From positions 22,111,201-22,175,200 of the forward strand of contig OW799235.1 in NCBI GenBank assembly GCA_941918925.1: 64,000 nucleotides of DNA. The letters run 5' to 3'. Below are positions 1 through 11,283 of the stretch, one piece after another; the stretch's first letter is position 1, and the number at the start of each line of letters is the position of its first letter. Source of the DNA: Phyto melanocephala (Eukaryota > Arthropoda > Insecta > Diptera > Rhinophoridae). The position numbers and the translations under genes were made by a program. The notes under the pieces are model-generated. The model did no database searches. It had not been told where the DNA came from and worked only from the letters and a program-made list of their open reading frames with translations.

Positions 1-2432
1 ACGATGCTAAATTTATTTTAAACTAGCTTAGAGTTAGCTGCTTAAAGTAGTGCCATTAATAAAGTTAACTTAAAGTTGATTTATTTATTTAAAGATTTAT
101 AATAAACATAAATGTATGAAACTGAATTTAGGTATATATAGCTATAGCAACGGGGCCTTAAGCTAAGTAATATTAAATTATTATACATACTAATGACTTT
201 ATGTAATTATTAGGGTGATCGACTTGGTTTAACAACCGGTGGAAAACCTGGTTTTTTACTCTTTCAGCAGGCAGTTTTTTTCAAATGTTAATTTTTCAAA
301 TGTCGAATACACCGGTTTTTTTACTCACAGAAGCCGGTTTTTTTCATTTTTAGTTTTGTGTTCATTTATCTTTGTAACCAAACGTACCATACTATATTTA
401 TTACTCAAAAAAGGTCCAAAAATCAGAAAATTTATTAAATTATCTTCCATAATATTGTAAGAAATTTATTTGTTGTTTGAAAAAAAAAATTAAACTAAGA
501 AATATAATAAGGCTTAAATATTATTTGTTTTAAATGGAGAGCAGGTATTTAATTCGTTGTTGCGCTTACAATTTGCTGTGATAGTCAGCTGTTCAGTTAA
601 GTTTTTTCACCAAATTGTTGTACTTTGCAATACTTTTTGATCTCATTATTGAATTTTATAATATTTTGTTTCTACGAAATCTAGCGACTTGTACTAAAGA
701 CTACTCATGGTTTAACTAAAATCTCTGATTTCATCTCTAAATCTCATGTAGAGAAACAATGGCATTTTTAAATTTATAACTTAAAAGTTAAAGGTGACTG
801 AAGCATAAACTTATATTTTCGGTTACTTTTAGGTAAAAAGTGTCTGTCCTTTTACATCTTTAGTTTAAATAACGGCATCTTATAATAATGCCATTGAATG
901 TGTGTCATTAAAATGCAATTAAACCATAGAACAAACGAGTTTATAGGTACCTACATATATATGTATCGCTGTCATGGGTATAAGAAAAATTATATTTTAT
1001 GTATTCGACCGGTTAACCGGTTTTTTCTAAATTTTTAAAAAAGCAACCGGTTTTTTTTTAATTTTATATTTCAAACTATTTGAAAACCGGTTTCTTAAAA
1101 ATGTCGAATAATCAATCACTCTAGTAATTATAGAAATTGGTGTTTTTAGGTATTGGACTATTCTTTTGATTGAAAGTTATGTAGGGGTGGTGAGGGAGTA
1201 AACGGGGTCCTTTTCTGCAAATATTTTTCTCTTACGAATATTTAATTTGGTGCACTCTGATATTAGGTGAGGGATGCTTAGTAAGGATGTGTTGTCACAA
1301 CTACATACTTATTAAATTATTTTGTCACTGACTTGACTTATTTCACTTTACTGACTTCCAGCACAAAAAGCCCCAAAAAGCTAAGTAATAAAAACAAACA
1401 AGCAAAAATATCGTTTATCGTCTATTTTTCTCAGATAAAAATGAAACAAGTAGGTGCACCTTTATATCATAACCAACCAGGTCTCAGATAATATACACTT
1501 TATGGAGTCTAAAATGGATATTTCGATGTGCTGTAAACGGAACGACAAAACGGATATACTTCCACAACATTTTTTTGCTGGTGGGTATAAAAACAAGAAT
1601 AAGAAAAAAAAACCCTCTTATATTATATGCTTTAAGTATGGGTAACTTCTGTACTACTTTGTAGTTAGCTTATAGTTAGTCTAGTTAGTTAGTTTGAGTT
1701 TGTAGCATGAACACAAACTATGCTGCTGTTTCAGTGTGGACACAAACCTTCGGCTGTTGTTTTGATTGATGAAATATTGAAATTTCGTATATTTACTTAT
1801 GTATCTAAGTGAAACAAAATGTTAGATGTGAATTTGAATTTAACATGGATATATAATTATAAAAAATATATGAAAAAATTAATTCATACATTTTTATGTT
1901 AAATGAAAGTGCTGCCACGTAAGCAAAATAACAATGCTGCTTGATGCTGTTTGACAGCAGTAACTATCAAATAAATAAATTCATTTGCTTATATTATTTA
2001 TCATTTGTTGTTATATATGTTTTCTGTCTTATCGGATGGCGTATTCTACGTTAAACTCAATGGCCTGACGCAGCCTGCAGGGACAGTCCGTGGCCAAAGG
2101 TCTCGGACAACTGTCTACTGTTTTTTTTTATATAAGTATCACCTCTACTTACTGCGTTGGGAAAGATATAATTAAGATGATCCTAGTAGAGATGAAAATG
2201 GAGTTTAAAATATGCAAAAATGAGACCTGCGAAGAGGGCATACCGCATACAAAAGTAATGCCTTCTAGAAGCGCTCTTGGAAGTAGGTAAGCACTAAGTA
2301 ACGATTCAAGAAGCGGTTTTTTGGTAATAAATTTTTTCTAGTGAGATTGTAAAGCGGAATTTAACAAAGTTTACTAAATCTGTTTATAGTTTTAATCCTC
2401 AGTTTGGTGTTAAATATGAGTTAATTAGAAAA
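1..2432. other. gene-free AT-rich region with AACCGGTT-like motifs
   Basis: I see no convincing gene. The notable content is a scatter of near-palindromic AACCGGTT-type motifs (about 234, 310, 334, 1007-1024, 1046 and 1085). The same kind of motif lies upstream of the defensin-like genes. Short open frames here lack domain signatures and are probably chance. Confidence 0.5.
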
Positions 2433-3557
2433 CAAGTAAGAGCGCTATATTCGGCCATGCCGAATCTTATATACCCTTCACAACGTGTAGTCATGCAATA
2501 ACAGTAGTTTGTATCACGATTCCCCATATGAAATACGTATATACATATAAAAAACATACATATATAAAAACATCCCATTGTATAATTATAAATTTACGTA
2601 TGTATGTTAAAAAAAAAATTTTAAAAAATATTAAAAAAAAAAAAATTTAAAAAAAATATAATTAAAATTTAAAAAAAATATAATTAAAATATATATAATG
2701 AATATAAAACAAAAAAAAAAATAATAAAAAAACATTAAAAAAATTAAAAAAAATAAAAAAAATATATTAATATATTAAATAAAAAATAAAAAAAAAATAT
2801 ATCGTCTAAATTTCTTGATCTTTTTTATTGATTATATATGATTTTTCCAAGCTTGAGATCAACTTTTTTTTTTTTTTTTTTTTAGTTTTTTTATAAAAAA
2901 TTATTTATTTTAACCAATATTTCGCTACCAAACAATGGGTAGCTTCTTCAGGGTAATATGTATACCTATGTATATGTATACATATTACCCTGAAGAAGCT
3001 ACCCATTGTTTGGTAGCGAAATATTGGTTAAAATAAATAATTTTTTATAAAAAAACTAAAAAAAAAAAAATTGATCTCAAGCTTGGAAAAATCATATATA
3101 ATAAAAAAAAAATTTTAAATAAATATAAAAAAAATAAAAAATTTTTTTTTTTTTTGGCTCAGCTGGGATTTGATGCCACGTTTTCTCTAACAAGTATATG
3201 TATGTATGTCGTTGTTGTAAAGTTTTTTTTTTTGTGAAAAAAAATCGAGGTGGTCGTGGGTTTTTGCTCATATCTCAGTTGTTTATGAACCGATGTCTCT
3301 GATTTTCAATACCAATCTATTCTCAAATATTTCTGATATTTTAATACCTCACGTGGATCCATGCGATATCGGGGGGCTTCAAAAAGTTGATTTCAACATA
3401 CACACGGACAGACGCACAGAATGACAGAGCTTAATCGACTCCCCTATTCATAAGCTTTCAGAAAATATATACTTTATGGGGTCGGAAATGAAAATTGTAG
3501 AAATTTCACACGGAATGACAAACCTATATATAACCTTTTTCACTGTGTGAAGGGTAC
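2433..3557 (-). mobile_element. DINE-1/Helentron-like repeat, type B, full-length
   Basis: The 5'-to-3' sense of this family runs from a TATACCC hairpin to a hairpin of the form GATTCGGC..GCCGAAT followed by CTCTTACTTG. This copy is reversed: it opens with CAAGTAAGAGCGCTATATTC and ends in the type B 5' hairpin (CACTGTGTGAAGGGTA). It also carries the (GTCY)n-like block and a long A/T homopolymer region. The order TATACCC, CATAAAGTATATATATTCT, GTCCGTCTGTCC, CTCTTACTTGTT recalls Drosophila INE-1 from memory. It is non-coding and non-autonomous. Confidence 0.75.
2831..3102. repeat. 272-bp near-perfect inverted repeat
   Basis: The two arms (about 2831-2965 and 2970-3102) are reverse complements apart from homopolymer length, meeting at an AT-rich centre near 2967. 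Each arm contains a CTGAAGA...GCTACC-loop-GGTAGC-GAAA arrangement (right arm 2990-3021) that resembles part of a hammerhead ribozyme core. It sits inside the A/T-rich part of the type B repeat and looks like an independent insertion or a fold-back duplication. Confidence 0.85.
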
Positions 3558-3689
3558 AAAAATAGCTATTTACGAGGGCTACTAATTATATTTCGGGAGT
3601 AGCAAATAATAACAAGCAATTTTAAATGAAAATGGCTTTATAAATAGTTTTTCGAAATATTACCCTTTGAGAACAATACACTTTTTGCA

Positions 3690-4056
3690 GCACCATGGTT
3701 GAACTTTTAAATCATTTTCTTACACCACTTGACTCGAGCTTTTTTTACAGATGAATTGATTGAATTACGGGGTATTAAGCGAGAACAGATTTTTTTCCAA
3801 AAAGGGTAAATGAAAAACCGTACATATTGAAGTGGAGCTAATGTGCAAGGATGGCTCTAACTCACATGACGATCTTGCCTTATCAATTCAGGCACTGCAT
3901 CGATGTTTTGTGGCACAACCACCGAGGACCTACACGGAATTCCTACGTACGGCGGAACTACGAACACTATTAAATTCACTATACCAGCGCTATACTGTGG
4001 TTTTCAATAGTGCTTTCTCACCATACAAAAAACTGAGTTCATCGACAGATTCTTGG
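3690..4056 (+). pseudogene. broken protein-coding fragment of unknown family
   Basis: Coding-like sequence continues across three frames. It starts MVELLNHFLTPLDSSFF, passes through DELIELRGIKREQIFF and PKRVNEKPYILK, and ends in a 75-codon open stretch containing LMCKDGSNSHDDLALSIQ and CFVAQPPRTYTEFLRTAEL. Two of the frame changes fall at 7-base T runs and one at a single-base loss near 3831. It stops at a TGA at 4057-4059. The composition is unlike the surrounding repeats, so it is real coding descent. I do not recognise the family. It could be a gene fragment, a degraded transposon ORF or an assembly-error-damaged exon. A GGTGAGAC donor-like site sits at the end. Confidence 0.45.
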
Positions 4057-4059
4057 TGA

Positions 4060-6701
4060 GACAATCGGCGTCAGAAGTTGTAAAAAATAACCTTCCCTTA
4101 ATATTTAAATTTTTTGTCAAATTGATTTCTTCTTGAACTAAAATTTTACTCAAAAAAATTTCTTTTAAAATTTTAAATATTTTAAGGATTTAACTTGTTT
4201 TACACTTAAACCTAAATATTACACAACAATGCGAAAATATTTCTCTGTAGTTTTTGCAATGTTTTAATTAAAAACCTTCAGCCTAAAAGACTATCATGTT
4301 CTTATTGCTCTCTACAGATTTAAAACAATTGAGTACACTTGTTTTATATAAAGAACATGATAAGTAGATTTACAGGATTTTCAGTGACGTCGTTTGAAGA
4401 AGAGATCTCTAAACTTAACGAAAAATTAAATTTTAATAGGCAAAATGGACAGTAGCAAATATATGTGTGTATATTGTGTCTTAAATGTAATAAGCGATTT
4501 TGCCTACTTTTATTTAAAATTAATTATTTATTTTATTCCTTCATATCCCTCAGGTAGATGCCTCTGCATTTCATACATAATTATTTACATTTTCTACTTT
4601 TAATCAAAATTTTTTATATATTTAAGCTTTTGGCAAAACTCCAGGGAAAAATTTCGCCACAAAATATCTTATTTTACTGTTATTACACTGATTTCAACAA
4701 ATTGCTTGTACCGCAAAGTAAAGAAAATTATGTTCTGTTACATTTTATTTTGTTCTTGTAAAAAAAAGCCAATTGTTGGAATTTAAGACAAAATATAACA
4801 AGAAAAAAAAAAAAGAAAGCATTGCTGTTGTCGCTTATCCTGTTTAGTTTTGTCGAGCAACATATTAAGAAAACAAAATTATGTGGCAGTTACGACAACA
4901 CAAACAACAAATGTTGTGAGTATGGATTTGACATACAATATAGCACACTTTTTGTTTTCACTTGCACACAATGTGTGCCACACATATCATAGCGTATAAA
5001 CCCTGCAGATAAAGTAACTAGTGTGAGTGTTTTAGAAATGTACTTAATGCTTTAACTTCGGACTTCTTACATATTTGTCTTTTTTTCATATATCAAACTA
5101 TCGATTTTAACATAAAGTTGTCATAAAAGTCCAACTAGTTCCTTTGTGTATACTTATATACCAGTTTAAATACTAGTTATTTTTAGTGGATTATGCGTGA
5201 GTGTACCCACCTCACACATACGAAAACGATTTTAATGTACATTTTACATAACAATTTGAGCATTTAAAGCACTATAAAATTCTTCTTGACTCAATGGAGA
5301 TCTGAACCGGGGATCTTGGGTTTCGCAGCTCCACCCTTTAACTACTACAACAGGCGATCAATACTTGTTCCGTAAAAAGTTGAAATGAGAAATTTTTGTA
5401 CTGTAAAAGGTATGGAGGTACCACACGGTATGACACTTAAAATGTTTTCATTTCACTGTTTCACAGAACAGGAATTAAGCCCCAGAACACTATTATTTTA
5501 AATGGATATTAATAAGGTTTTTGTTTGAAAAACAAGCAACTCCTTAGTTTTGCGATGGGCGAATGGTGAGTTTGTTTATTTTCAGTCAATGCATGAGAGA
5601 TCGACCACAGGCTTTTTATAACTAGATATATGTCTAATCCAAAACATTACTAGTTAGCAATTTAGCTACAGGGAATTTATAACTTGTTAAAGTGAGTGTA
5701 CAAAGTGTTTCAGTATAAGGGTATTTAAAACAGGAATTTCTAATAAAAAATTAAACAAAATTTTTTGCAAAATTTTTTCAGTAAAAATAAATTTTTTTTT
5801 TTAAATTGCACGACAAAATATTTTTTAATTTAGTGAAAGCTACATTGATTAATTCCATTATAACTCGTTGTGGAAAGGAAATATGAACAGACAACACAAT
5901 AGTCAACGAATTCAATTAGCTAAAACTGGAAGTTAAATAAATAATATTTAGGTAAGATTAGTTAAGGTTGAAGATAGGGCCATGAAAGTCCAATTGGCAT
6001 GATTTGCACTTTAAAAAAATGAAAATCGCATTTTAATTGTTGTAGGAAGAACATTGTTTGTTGACCTACTCTTGCATTACGAGCTATAACTCTCTTCCTT
6101 ATCGACCGATTTAGCCCATTTTTAATATCAAAAAAACCTTGTATATAAAAAATTTTCTGGCAAAATTTGATTCTTCTAACTTTTTTAACTCGATTAATCG
6201 TGCTCTCAACAGACGGACAGATGGACGGACATAGATAGATCGTCATAAAATTAATCTAAAACTCAGACGGACGAACAATGCTAGATCGTAGTAGAATGAA
6301 CTCAGGGCTCAGAAAATATATTATTTATGGTGCTAAAATAAGTACTTCGATGTGTTACAAACGGAACATTAAAATTAATATACCTCCACACCATATTTTT
6401 GATGGTGGGCATCGAAGATTGTTATTAACCCTATAAGTGACTCAAGCTGCATTTTACTTATTTTACATACAAAAGCTGATTAATATATAAATGAATCAAT
6501 AGAAGGAAAATTATAACTATCTCTTTTTCGAATTTAATGCCTTAAATGATATGCCAAATTGGTAAAAGAGTCTTAACATTACTTCCGCTTTTTCACTATT
6601 CTTTAGAGATACAACTTTTTGTTTCAACAGTCAACCCAGGAGGTGTTCATTGAAGGAGGTACTCATTAAAAATTGTTCCAACAAAATCCTAATAACGTTG
6701 T
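4060..6701. other. intergenic, no gene seen
   Basis: AT-rich sequence with no convincing gene. It includes a degraded DINE-like stretch on the plus-strand top (about 6050-6420, with a GACGGACAGATGGACGGAC microsatellite remnant and the 'cttcgatgtgttacaaacgg' 5' region reversed). It also includes a possible minus-strand SINE head listed separately. Confidence 0.5.
5291..5356 (-). other. possible tRNA-derived SINE head
   Basis: Read on the minus strand the segment has a box A-like TAGTAGTTAAAGGGTGGAG followed at a suitable distance by a box B-like CCGGTTCAGATCTCC. It does not fold into a full tRNA. Internal RNA polymerase III boxes without a cloverleaf suggest an old SINE, but chance similarity is possible. 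Confidence 0.25.
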
Positions 6702-7270
6702 TATACCCTTCACCTGTGGTTCACAAGGGTATATATAGCTTTGTCATTCCGTTTGTAATTTCAAAAATTTTCATTTCCGACCCCATAAAAGAAAGATTAT
6801 GAATAGAGGAGTCGATTAAGCCCCGACCGTCTGTCCGTCTGTCCATCTGTCCGTGTGTTGGTTGAAATCAACTTTTAAAAGCAACTATATGTTCCTCAGA
6901 TCTGTATATGGTATCAATCTACTGGACATATCCAGGAATGAATCGCTATTGAAATTCAGCACAATCGCCCCATAACTTTCTGAGATATGAGCAAAAAACC
7001 ACGACCACCTCGATTTTTTCACAATTACAACAACAACCTACATACATACACATACTGGTTAAAGTAAACGTGGCATCGAATTCCAGGTGAGCCATAAAAA
7101 TTTATTCTATTATATTTAATATATTATTTATATTTTTTTTTTTAATTTTTTTTTTTTAATTTTTTAAAAAAATTTTTAAGAAATTTTTTAAAATATTTTT
7201 AAAATTTTTTTTTAATATTTTTTTATTTTTTTTATTTATAATATTTTTTTTTTTAATTTTTTTTTTTTTT
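6702..7270 (+). mobile_element. DINE-like repeat, type B, 5' part
   Basis: Begins with the type B 5' hairpin (TATACCCTTCACC..ACAAGGGTATA), then the GTCCGTCTGTCC block, the conserved GAGATATGAGCAAAAAACCA region and the terminal A/T homopolymer region. The 3' hairpin end is missing. The short lysine-rich open frame on the minus strand here is a product of the A/T run, not a gene. Confidence 0.7.
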
Positions 7271-7817
7271 GGTTTCATTTGCAACTGGGGTTTTGAATTG
7301 CTGAGGATATGTTCTTGTTTCCCTATCGCCACAGAGGCCAGCGTTTGTTTCTGCATCCAGTTTTCTATCATTCGCGTCAACATTTTATATTTTATATGCA
7401 TCAAACTATAAAATAACAATCCCTTTTTTAATAAAATTGCGATTCATCCAGGATGTTAATAAAATTTTTTATATATAAATTAAATTTGAATATTAAAGCA
7501 TTCATAATGAATTAGAATTTTTTAAGTGCATTAAGATTTTAATGTATTCATTATGAGTTAGAATTTGTAATGTATACTAATACGGCTAGAAACTTTGCTA
7601 TACGCTGTACAACTTCAATATATTTATCCAATTTTTGGTCTTCCTATGTTTTCTCTAAAAAAAAACTTGTATAAAAAAATTAATTGGAATTAATTCTATA
7701 AGATTTAATTGGTCAAGCTTAAGGTCATACGCAATTTTTTTCATTTAACTCATGATTTTGATTTATAGTTTTGATACCAATACATACATGTGTATATATA
7801 GTGTTTACAATTTTATC

Positions 7818-8534
7818 ATGGACAGATATATGCAAGAACAACGTTTACAAATTATTCAGTTTTTTTTTTTTTTTTTTTTTTTTGTCAAAATAATCATTCT
7901 CCCATTGCAATTTTTCGTGCGCTTTTGCCATTTTATGCTCGTAATAATCGTTCAAGTGTGCTCGCATTATTTGAGCTTACAGTTTCTTTACATAATGTTT
8001 AAGTGCCAATAAGACAAAGAACCGCCCGAAGTAATGCAAATATTGCTGCCGTTTAGGCAAGTGTTGCTGAAGACAGCAGTTTTTCGATTCCAAGACGTTC
8101 TTAACAATTGGGACTGTCTTAAACCACAACCTGGAAGATTTTAAGAAATGGTTGGGTTTGCATCTATATAAAATTGTTTTCACTCAAGAACTGAAGCTAC
8201 TGGACCGCCGTAAACGTCGTGAGTTTGCTGATTTTGCCTTGGAACGAGAAAAAGTTCGGCGATTCGATTATTTAAAAAAAATTTCAATATTGAATAGCCT
8301 CCAAGAGGTTGTGATTAAATACGGTCAGACTATTTCTTGTGGAGTTATTCAAAATCATTGGTCTTTCGAAATAACCCAGAATCTTTTCAAGCTTTACAAG
8401 TCAATATTGCAAGTGCCATTCATGACGTACGCCTTGATTTAGTGGAAAAATTGGTCGATAATTGAGTTCATCGAATTCATTCCTGCAAAGGAACTCGTGA
8501 AGGCTATTCTAGTGACATTTTATTTAGAACTTAA
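7818..8534 (+). pseudogene. mariner-like transposase relic, internally deleted
   Basis: Reading several frames gives an N-terminal MDRYMQEQRLQIIQ, then HSPIAIFRALLPFYARNNRS (helix-turn-helix region), KIVFTQELKLLDRRKRREFA, and a C-terminal NNPESFQALQVNIASAIHDV...VEKLVDN followed by HRIHSCKGTREGY and a stop. These are the ends of a mariner transposase. The catalytic centre between them is deleted, and there are frameshifts, a T-run expansion near 7861 and stops. Related to the better preserved element at 43.1-44.3 kb. Confidence 0.8.
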
Positions 8535-9307
8535 TTGTATCGATTTTACTTTACAGTAAAAAAAATTTTTTTTTGAATTTTCTTAACAATAACTGTGTGT
8601 GTGTGTTTTTTTTAAGAAATCATATCACACACCATAAAATTGTGCAATTAAGCTTTAAGCACACACTACACCAGCATGGTAGTACAAAATTCATTTTTTA
8701 CCCAAAAATTGTGTGGAAAAGTTTGTAATGAATAGCGAAAAAATTTGTGCTGCACTTATTATTACTATTATCCTAAAACGAAAACGAATTAGGAGCAAAA
8801 AAAACGTGTTTGGACGAAGAAATGGCTATGAATTGGCATTTATATTTAAAATGTTGTATTTTTTGATGCTTATGCCTTGACGATTTAACTTTTATGAGCT
8901 AATTTTGCCACACACGACTTAATCATGCTGATACAATCAAAAGAATATCCAACTATTTTTGATAAAGCACCAACAGCTGGTAGAATCACACCACAACCTC
9001 ATACACGGCAAGCAGCTGGCATTGTCACTTGATTGCACAATTATTATGGTGTTGTGTATGGGCCCTACTATGGGAAAACCTTTAATCTTGGTTAAAACTG
9101 TTTTTTATTACATTAAATATGTTAGAGGGAAATAAGACAAAAAACTTATGCCGGAAAAAATTTTGAACTTTTTCTCGATTCTAACGCGCAAAATAGTTTT
9201 ATTTTTAAAGGTAAATTTAGTACCAAATGTTGGACGTATTCAGCTCTGAAAACAAATATTTCAAAATTGTACAACGGTTTTCTAATCAGTAGCATTTTAT
9301 TCATTAA
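8535..9307. other. intergenic, no gene seen
   Basis: No supported gene. It contains a short (TG)n run near 8595 and AT-rich sequence. Confidence 0.5.
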
Positions 9308-9469
9308 CGGCCCCTTTCACAAAGTGCGATTATAATTTAACATGAACTTTAACCGTAAGTTAGGCAAAATTGAATTTCACAAAGTACGGTTAGCATATAA
9401 CCGGCAGAGATTAATCAAAAAGTCTCTGTTAAATTTAACCGAACAAAATCTTCCGGTTAAAGGCTATGC

Positions 9470-9994
9470 AATAATATCTTTATACTTAAATATGTATCAC
9501 TTTCTTTTTATAACTTCGATATGCTAGTAAAATGTTTTCGTAAATTTAGTATTTCAAAGTGGACGCTAAAGTTGGCGTGTCAATAAAGTTTCTGCTAATA
9601 AATACAACTTAGATATTTCTATATAGTCCTTTATTCTTCCAAAATCTTAATTAATAGAGAAATTATATGAAGTTGAGATAAAGATAAAAATTTACGTTAC
9701 AAACGGAATGACAAAATGAATATACTCCCACCATTTTTTTGGTGGCGGTTATAATAAAAATATTATAATAAAATAACTTATAAAAATTTATACTTACCAA
9801 GGAACTCTATATAGTCCTTTATTCTTCCAAAATCTTAATTAATAGAGAAATTATATGAAGTTGAGATAAAGATAAAAATTTACGTTACAAACGGAATGAC
9901 AAAATGAATATACTCCCACCATTTTTTTGGTGGCAGTTATAATAAAAATATTATAATAAAATAACTTATAAAAATTTATACTTACCAAGGAACT
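9470..9994 (-). mobile_element. deleted DINE-like repeat, type A, without mariner passenger
   Basis: The segment has the type A landmarks TATGTATCACTTTC then TTATAACTTCGATATGC, and the 5' region with CCCACCATTTTTTTGGTGG. At the point where other copies carry a mariner insertion, this copy reads straight through, so it represents the pre-insertion state. Most of the middle is deleted. Confidence 0.65.
9619..9994. repeat. 188-bp tandem duplication
   Basis: Bases 9619-9806 are repeated almost exactly at 9807-9994. The only clear difference I see is GGTGGCGG versus GGTGGCAG. Each unit holds the 5' end of the type A repeat. The near identity implies a recent duplication. Confidence 0.9.
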
Positions 9995-10382
9995 GTATTT
10001 AAACTGTTTTAAGTAAAAAATTTATTTTAAATATATATTTGTCTTTCATCAAAATATTGCTAAGAATTTTTGTATAATATTTTTTGATTCTTTTCTTTCA
10101 TTCCACTATTTTTCGTAAATAATAAAAACCAGTAACTAACCGAAAGATGGTGAAACGCAAAACACTAACCGTATGTTAAATAGTTTCGGTTAACGATATC
10201 GGTGGTTTGTTAATGTTCCTGTTAAGTTAATATAATCACAAATTGTGAAAAGGGCCGTAAGTGCGTTAACATTTCTTTATCGCTATAGATTCTTAAAAGG
10301 CCTTTAATTGATACAAAGTTTGAACACAAAAAATAATTATCATTTTATATACAATTTATCCATACAATACATTTTTTTGTAG

Positions 10383-10519
10383 AAAAGAAAATGGCATTAG
10401 TTTTAAACTTTTCTAGCCATCAAAGGTTGTATCAAAAGGGTGAGGGCTACGTTGGTAATATCACAAAAAGTATCCAAAAAAGCGGTGAACTTGATCACAT
10501 TACTACAGCTTTCATTCAG
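10383..10519 (+). CDS. possible isolated coding exon of an unidentified gene
   Basis: A TTTTTTTGTAG acceptor is followed by AAAAGAAA and an ATG at 10391. A clean 43-codon frame begins MALVLNFSSHQRLYQKGEGY and ends ITTAFIQ, exactly at a CAG|GTAATA donor (10519/10520). The exon is in the opposite direction to the defensin-like genes, just beyond gene 1's 3' end. A decayed version lies at the same place in unit 2 (about 14655-14755), with stops and a damaged donor. I do not recognise the protein and see no partner exons, so it may be the first exon of a larger gene or a fragment duplicated with the array. Confidence 0.4.
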
Positions 10520-10674
10520 GTAATAAAGTGGATGAATATATAAAAACATGTGCATGTATCTTTTAAATATATTTTTTATTTAATTTTTTTTTTTTAAATA
10601 TACATTTTTACTTTTATGGTACATTTTTGAATAAATACATTCAACATGATTTTAAACGCATGAAGGTCATAGCC

Positions 10675-11283
10675 TTACTTGTGGCAAATACAAATACCTT
10701 CGTAATTACAAAAACCAGACCTAAAGTTATGTTGTACACACTGAGATTCACAATTCACGTTATTAAATCCAAAATAATTTAACTGTAACATTACGGTACA
10801 AACATCTCTTAGTGCAATTAAATCTGGTTCTGTACGTTCAACGTTGTCAGTTTCTTTTTTATCAGATGCAAACTTTGCAGTTTTTGTTTTATCAGATTCA
10901 ACCTTTTCAGCTTCTGTTTTATCAGATACGACAAATTTGCAGGCGCTACATTCTTTGAAAACGTGGCGTTGACAAATGCAAGTATTTTTGGATTTGCATT
11001 GACCAGTCTTGTAGTTACGCCTTCTGCAATGAAAAACACAGAAGAAATGATTTTGTGGGGAAGAAGTTGTCGTTGAGCTGCAAAAATCTTGATTGACACC
11101 TTTAAAACCAATATTTCCTCCTATATCAACTTCAACAAATTCTTCTTGTCTGACCTCAGATGTGTTATCAGTAACATCAGATACGACCGTATCCTTCTTT
11201 TTAGAGTGGGTTTCGTCGACGGCTTGCACAAGACCAACAGCGAAAATTGCAAGGAATGACAGCAATGTCCACAACAAGATCAT
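10675..11283 (-). CDS. gene 1: secreted two-domain defensin-like protein (202 aa)
   Basis: Residues 1-21 are a signal peptide ending VQA. An acidic region follows, with an NTS glycosylation sequon at 40-42. Domain 1 has Cys at 68, 82, 86, 96, 102 and 104, and domain 2 at 162, 178, 182, 192, 198 and 200. Both have the x3, x9, x5, x1 spacing of insect defensins. The Gly before the fourth Cys and the CxC ending fit a CSalpha-beta fold. The linker (about 105-160) is longer than in the paralogues and repeats the theme SDK(T/K)E..K; it also has two extra cysteines (112, 115). Residues equivalent to FNDIY after the signal are missing. No furin-type site separates the domains. Secretion and antimicrobial activity are inferred from the family. 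Confidence 0.85.
   Translation of the reverse strand: MILLWTLLSFLAIFAVGLVQAVDETHSKKKDTVVSDVTDNTSEVRQEEFVEVDIGGNIGFKGVNQDFCSSTTTSSPQNHFFCVFHCRRRNYKTGQCKSKNTCICQRHVFKECSACKFVVSDKTEAEKVESDKTKTAKFASDKKETDNVERTEPDLIALRDVCTVMLQLNYFGFNNVNCESQCVQHNFRSGFCNYEGICICHK

Larger units (their letters stand above)
9308..10257. mobile_element. TIR element, Harbinger-like, host of a DINE relic
   Basis: The ends are imperfect inverted repeats: left CGGCCCCTTTCACAAAGTGC and right complement CGGCCCTTTTCACAATTTGT, both continuing into GATTATA. They are flanked by a 3-bp direct repeat TAA (9305-9307 and 10258-10260). TWA target duplications are typical of PIF/Harbinger. Both arms carry repeated TAACCG-type subterminal motifs. 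No transposase remains, so it is a non-autonomous element, and its centre is occupied by a DINE-derived insertion. Confidence 0.6.

Noticed and set aside
4057..4059. TGA as a selenocysteine codon at the end of the 3.7-4.06 kb fragment
   Set aside because: There is no sign of a downstream SECIS-like hairpin, and the fragment is already broken by frameshifts.
7156..7419. Lysine-rich 87-codon open frame
   Set aside because: It is produced by the long T/A homopolymer region of the type B repeat.
10818..11111. Second open frame inside gene 1 on the same strand
   Set aside because: It is a shadow of the defensin-like frame, without a signal peptide or cysteine pattern, and is not kept in the paralogues.
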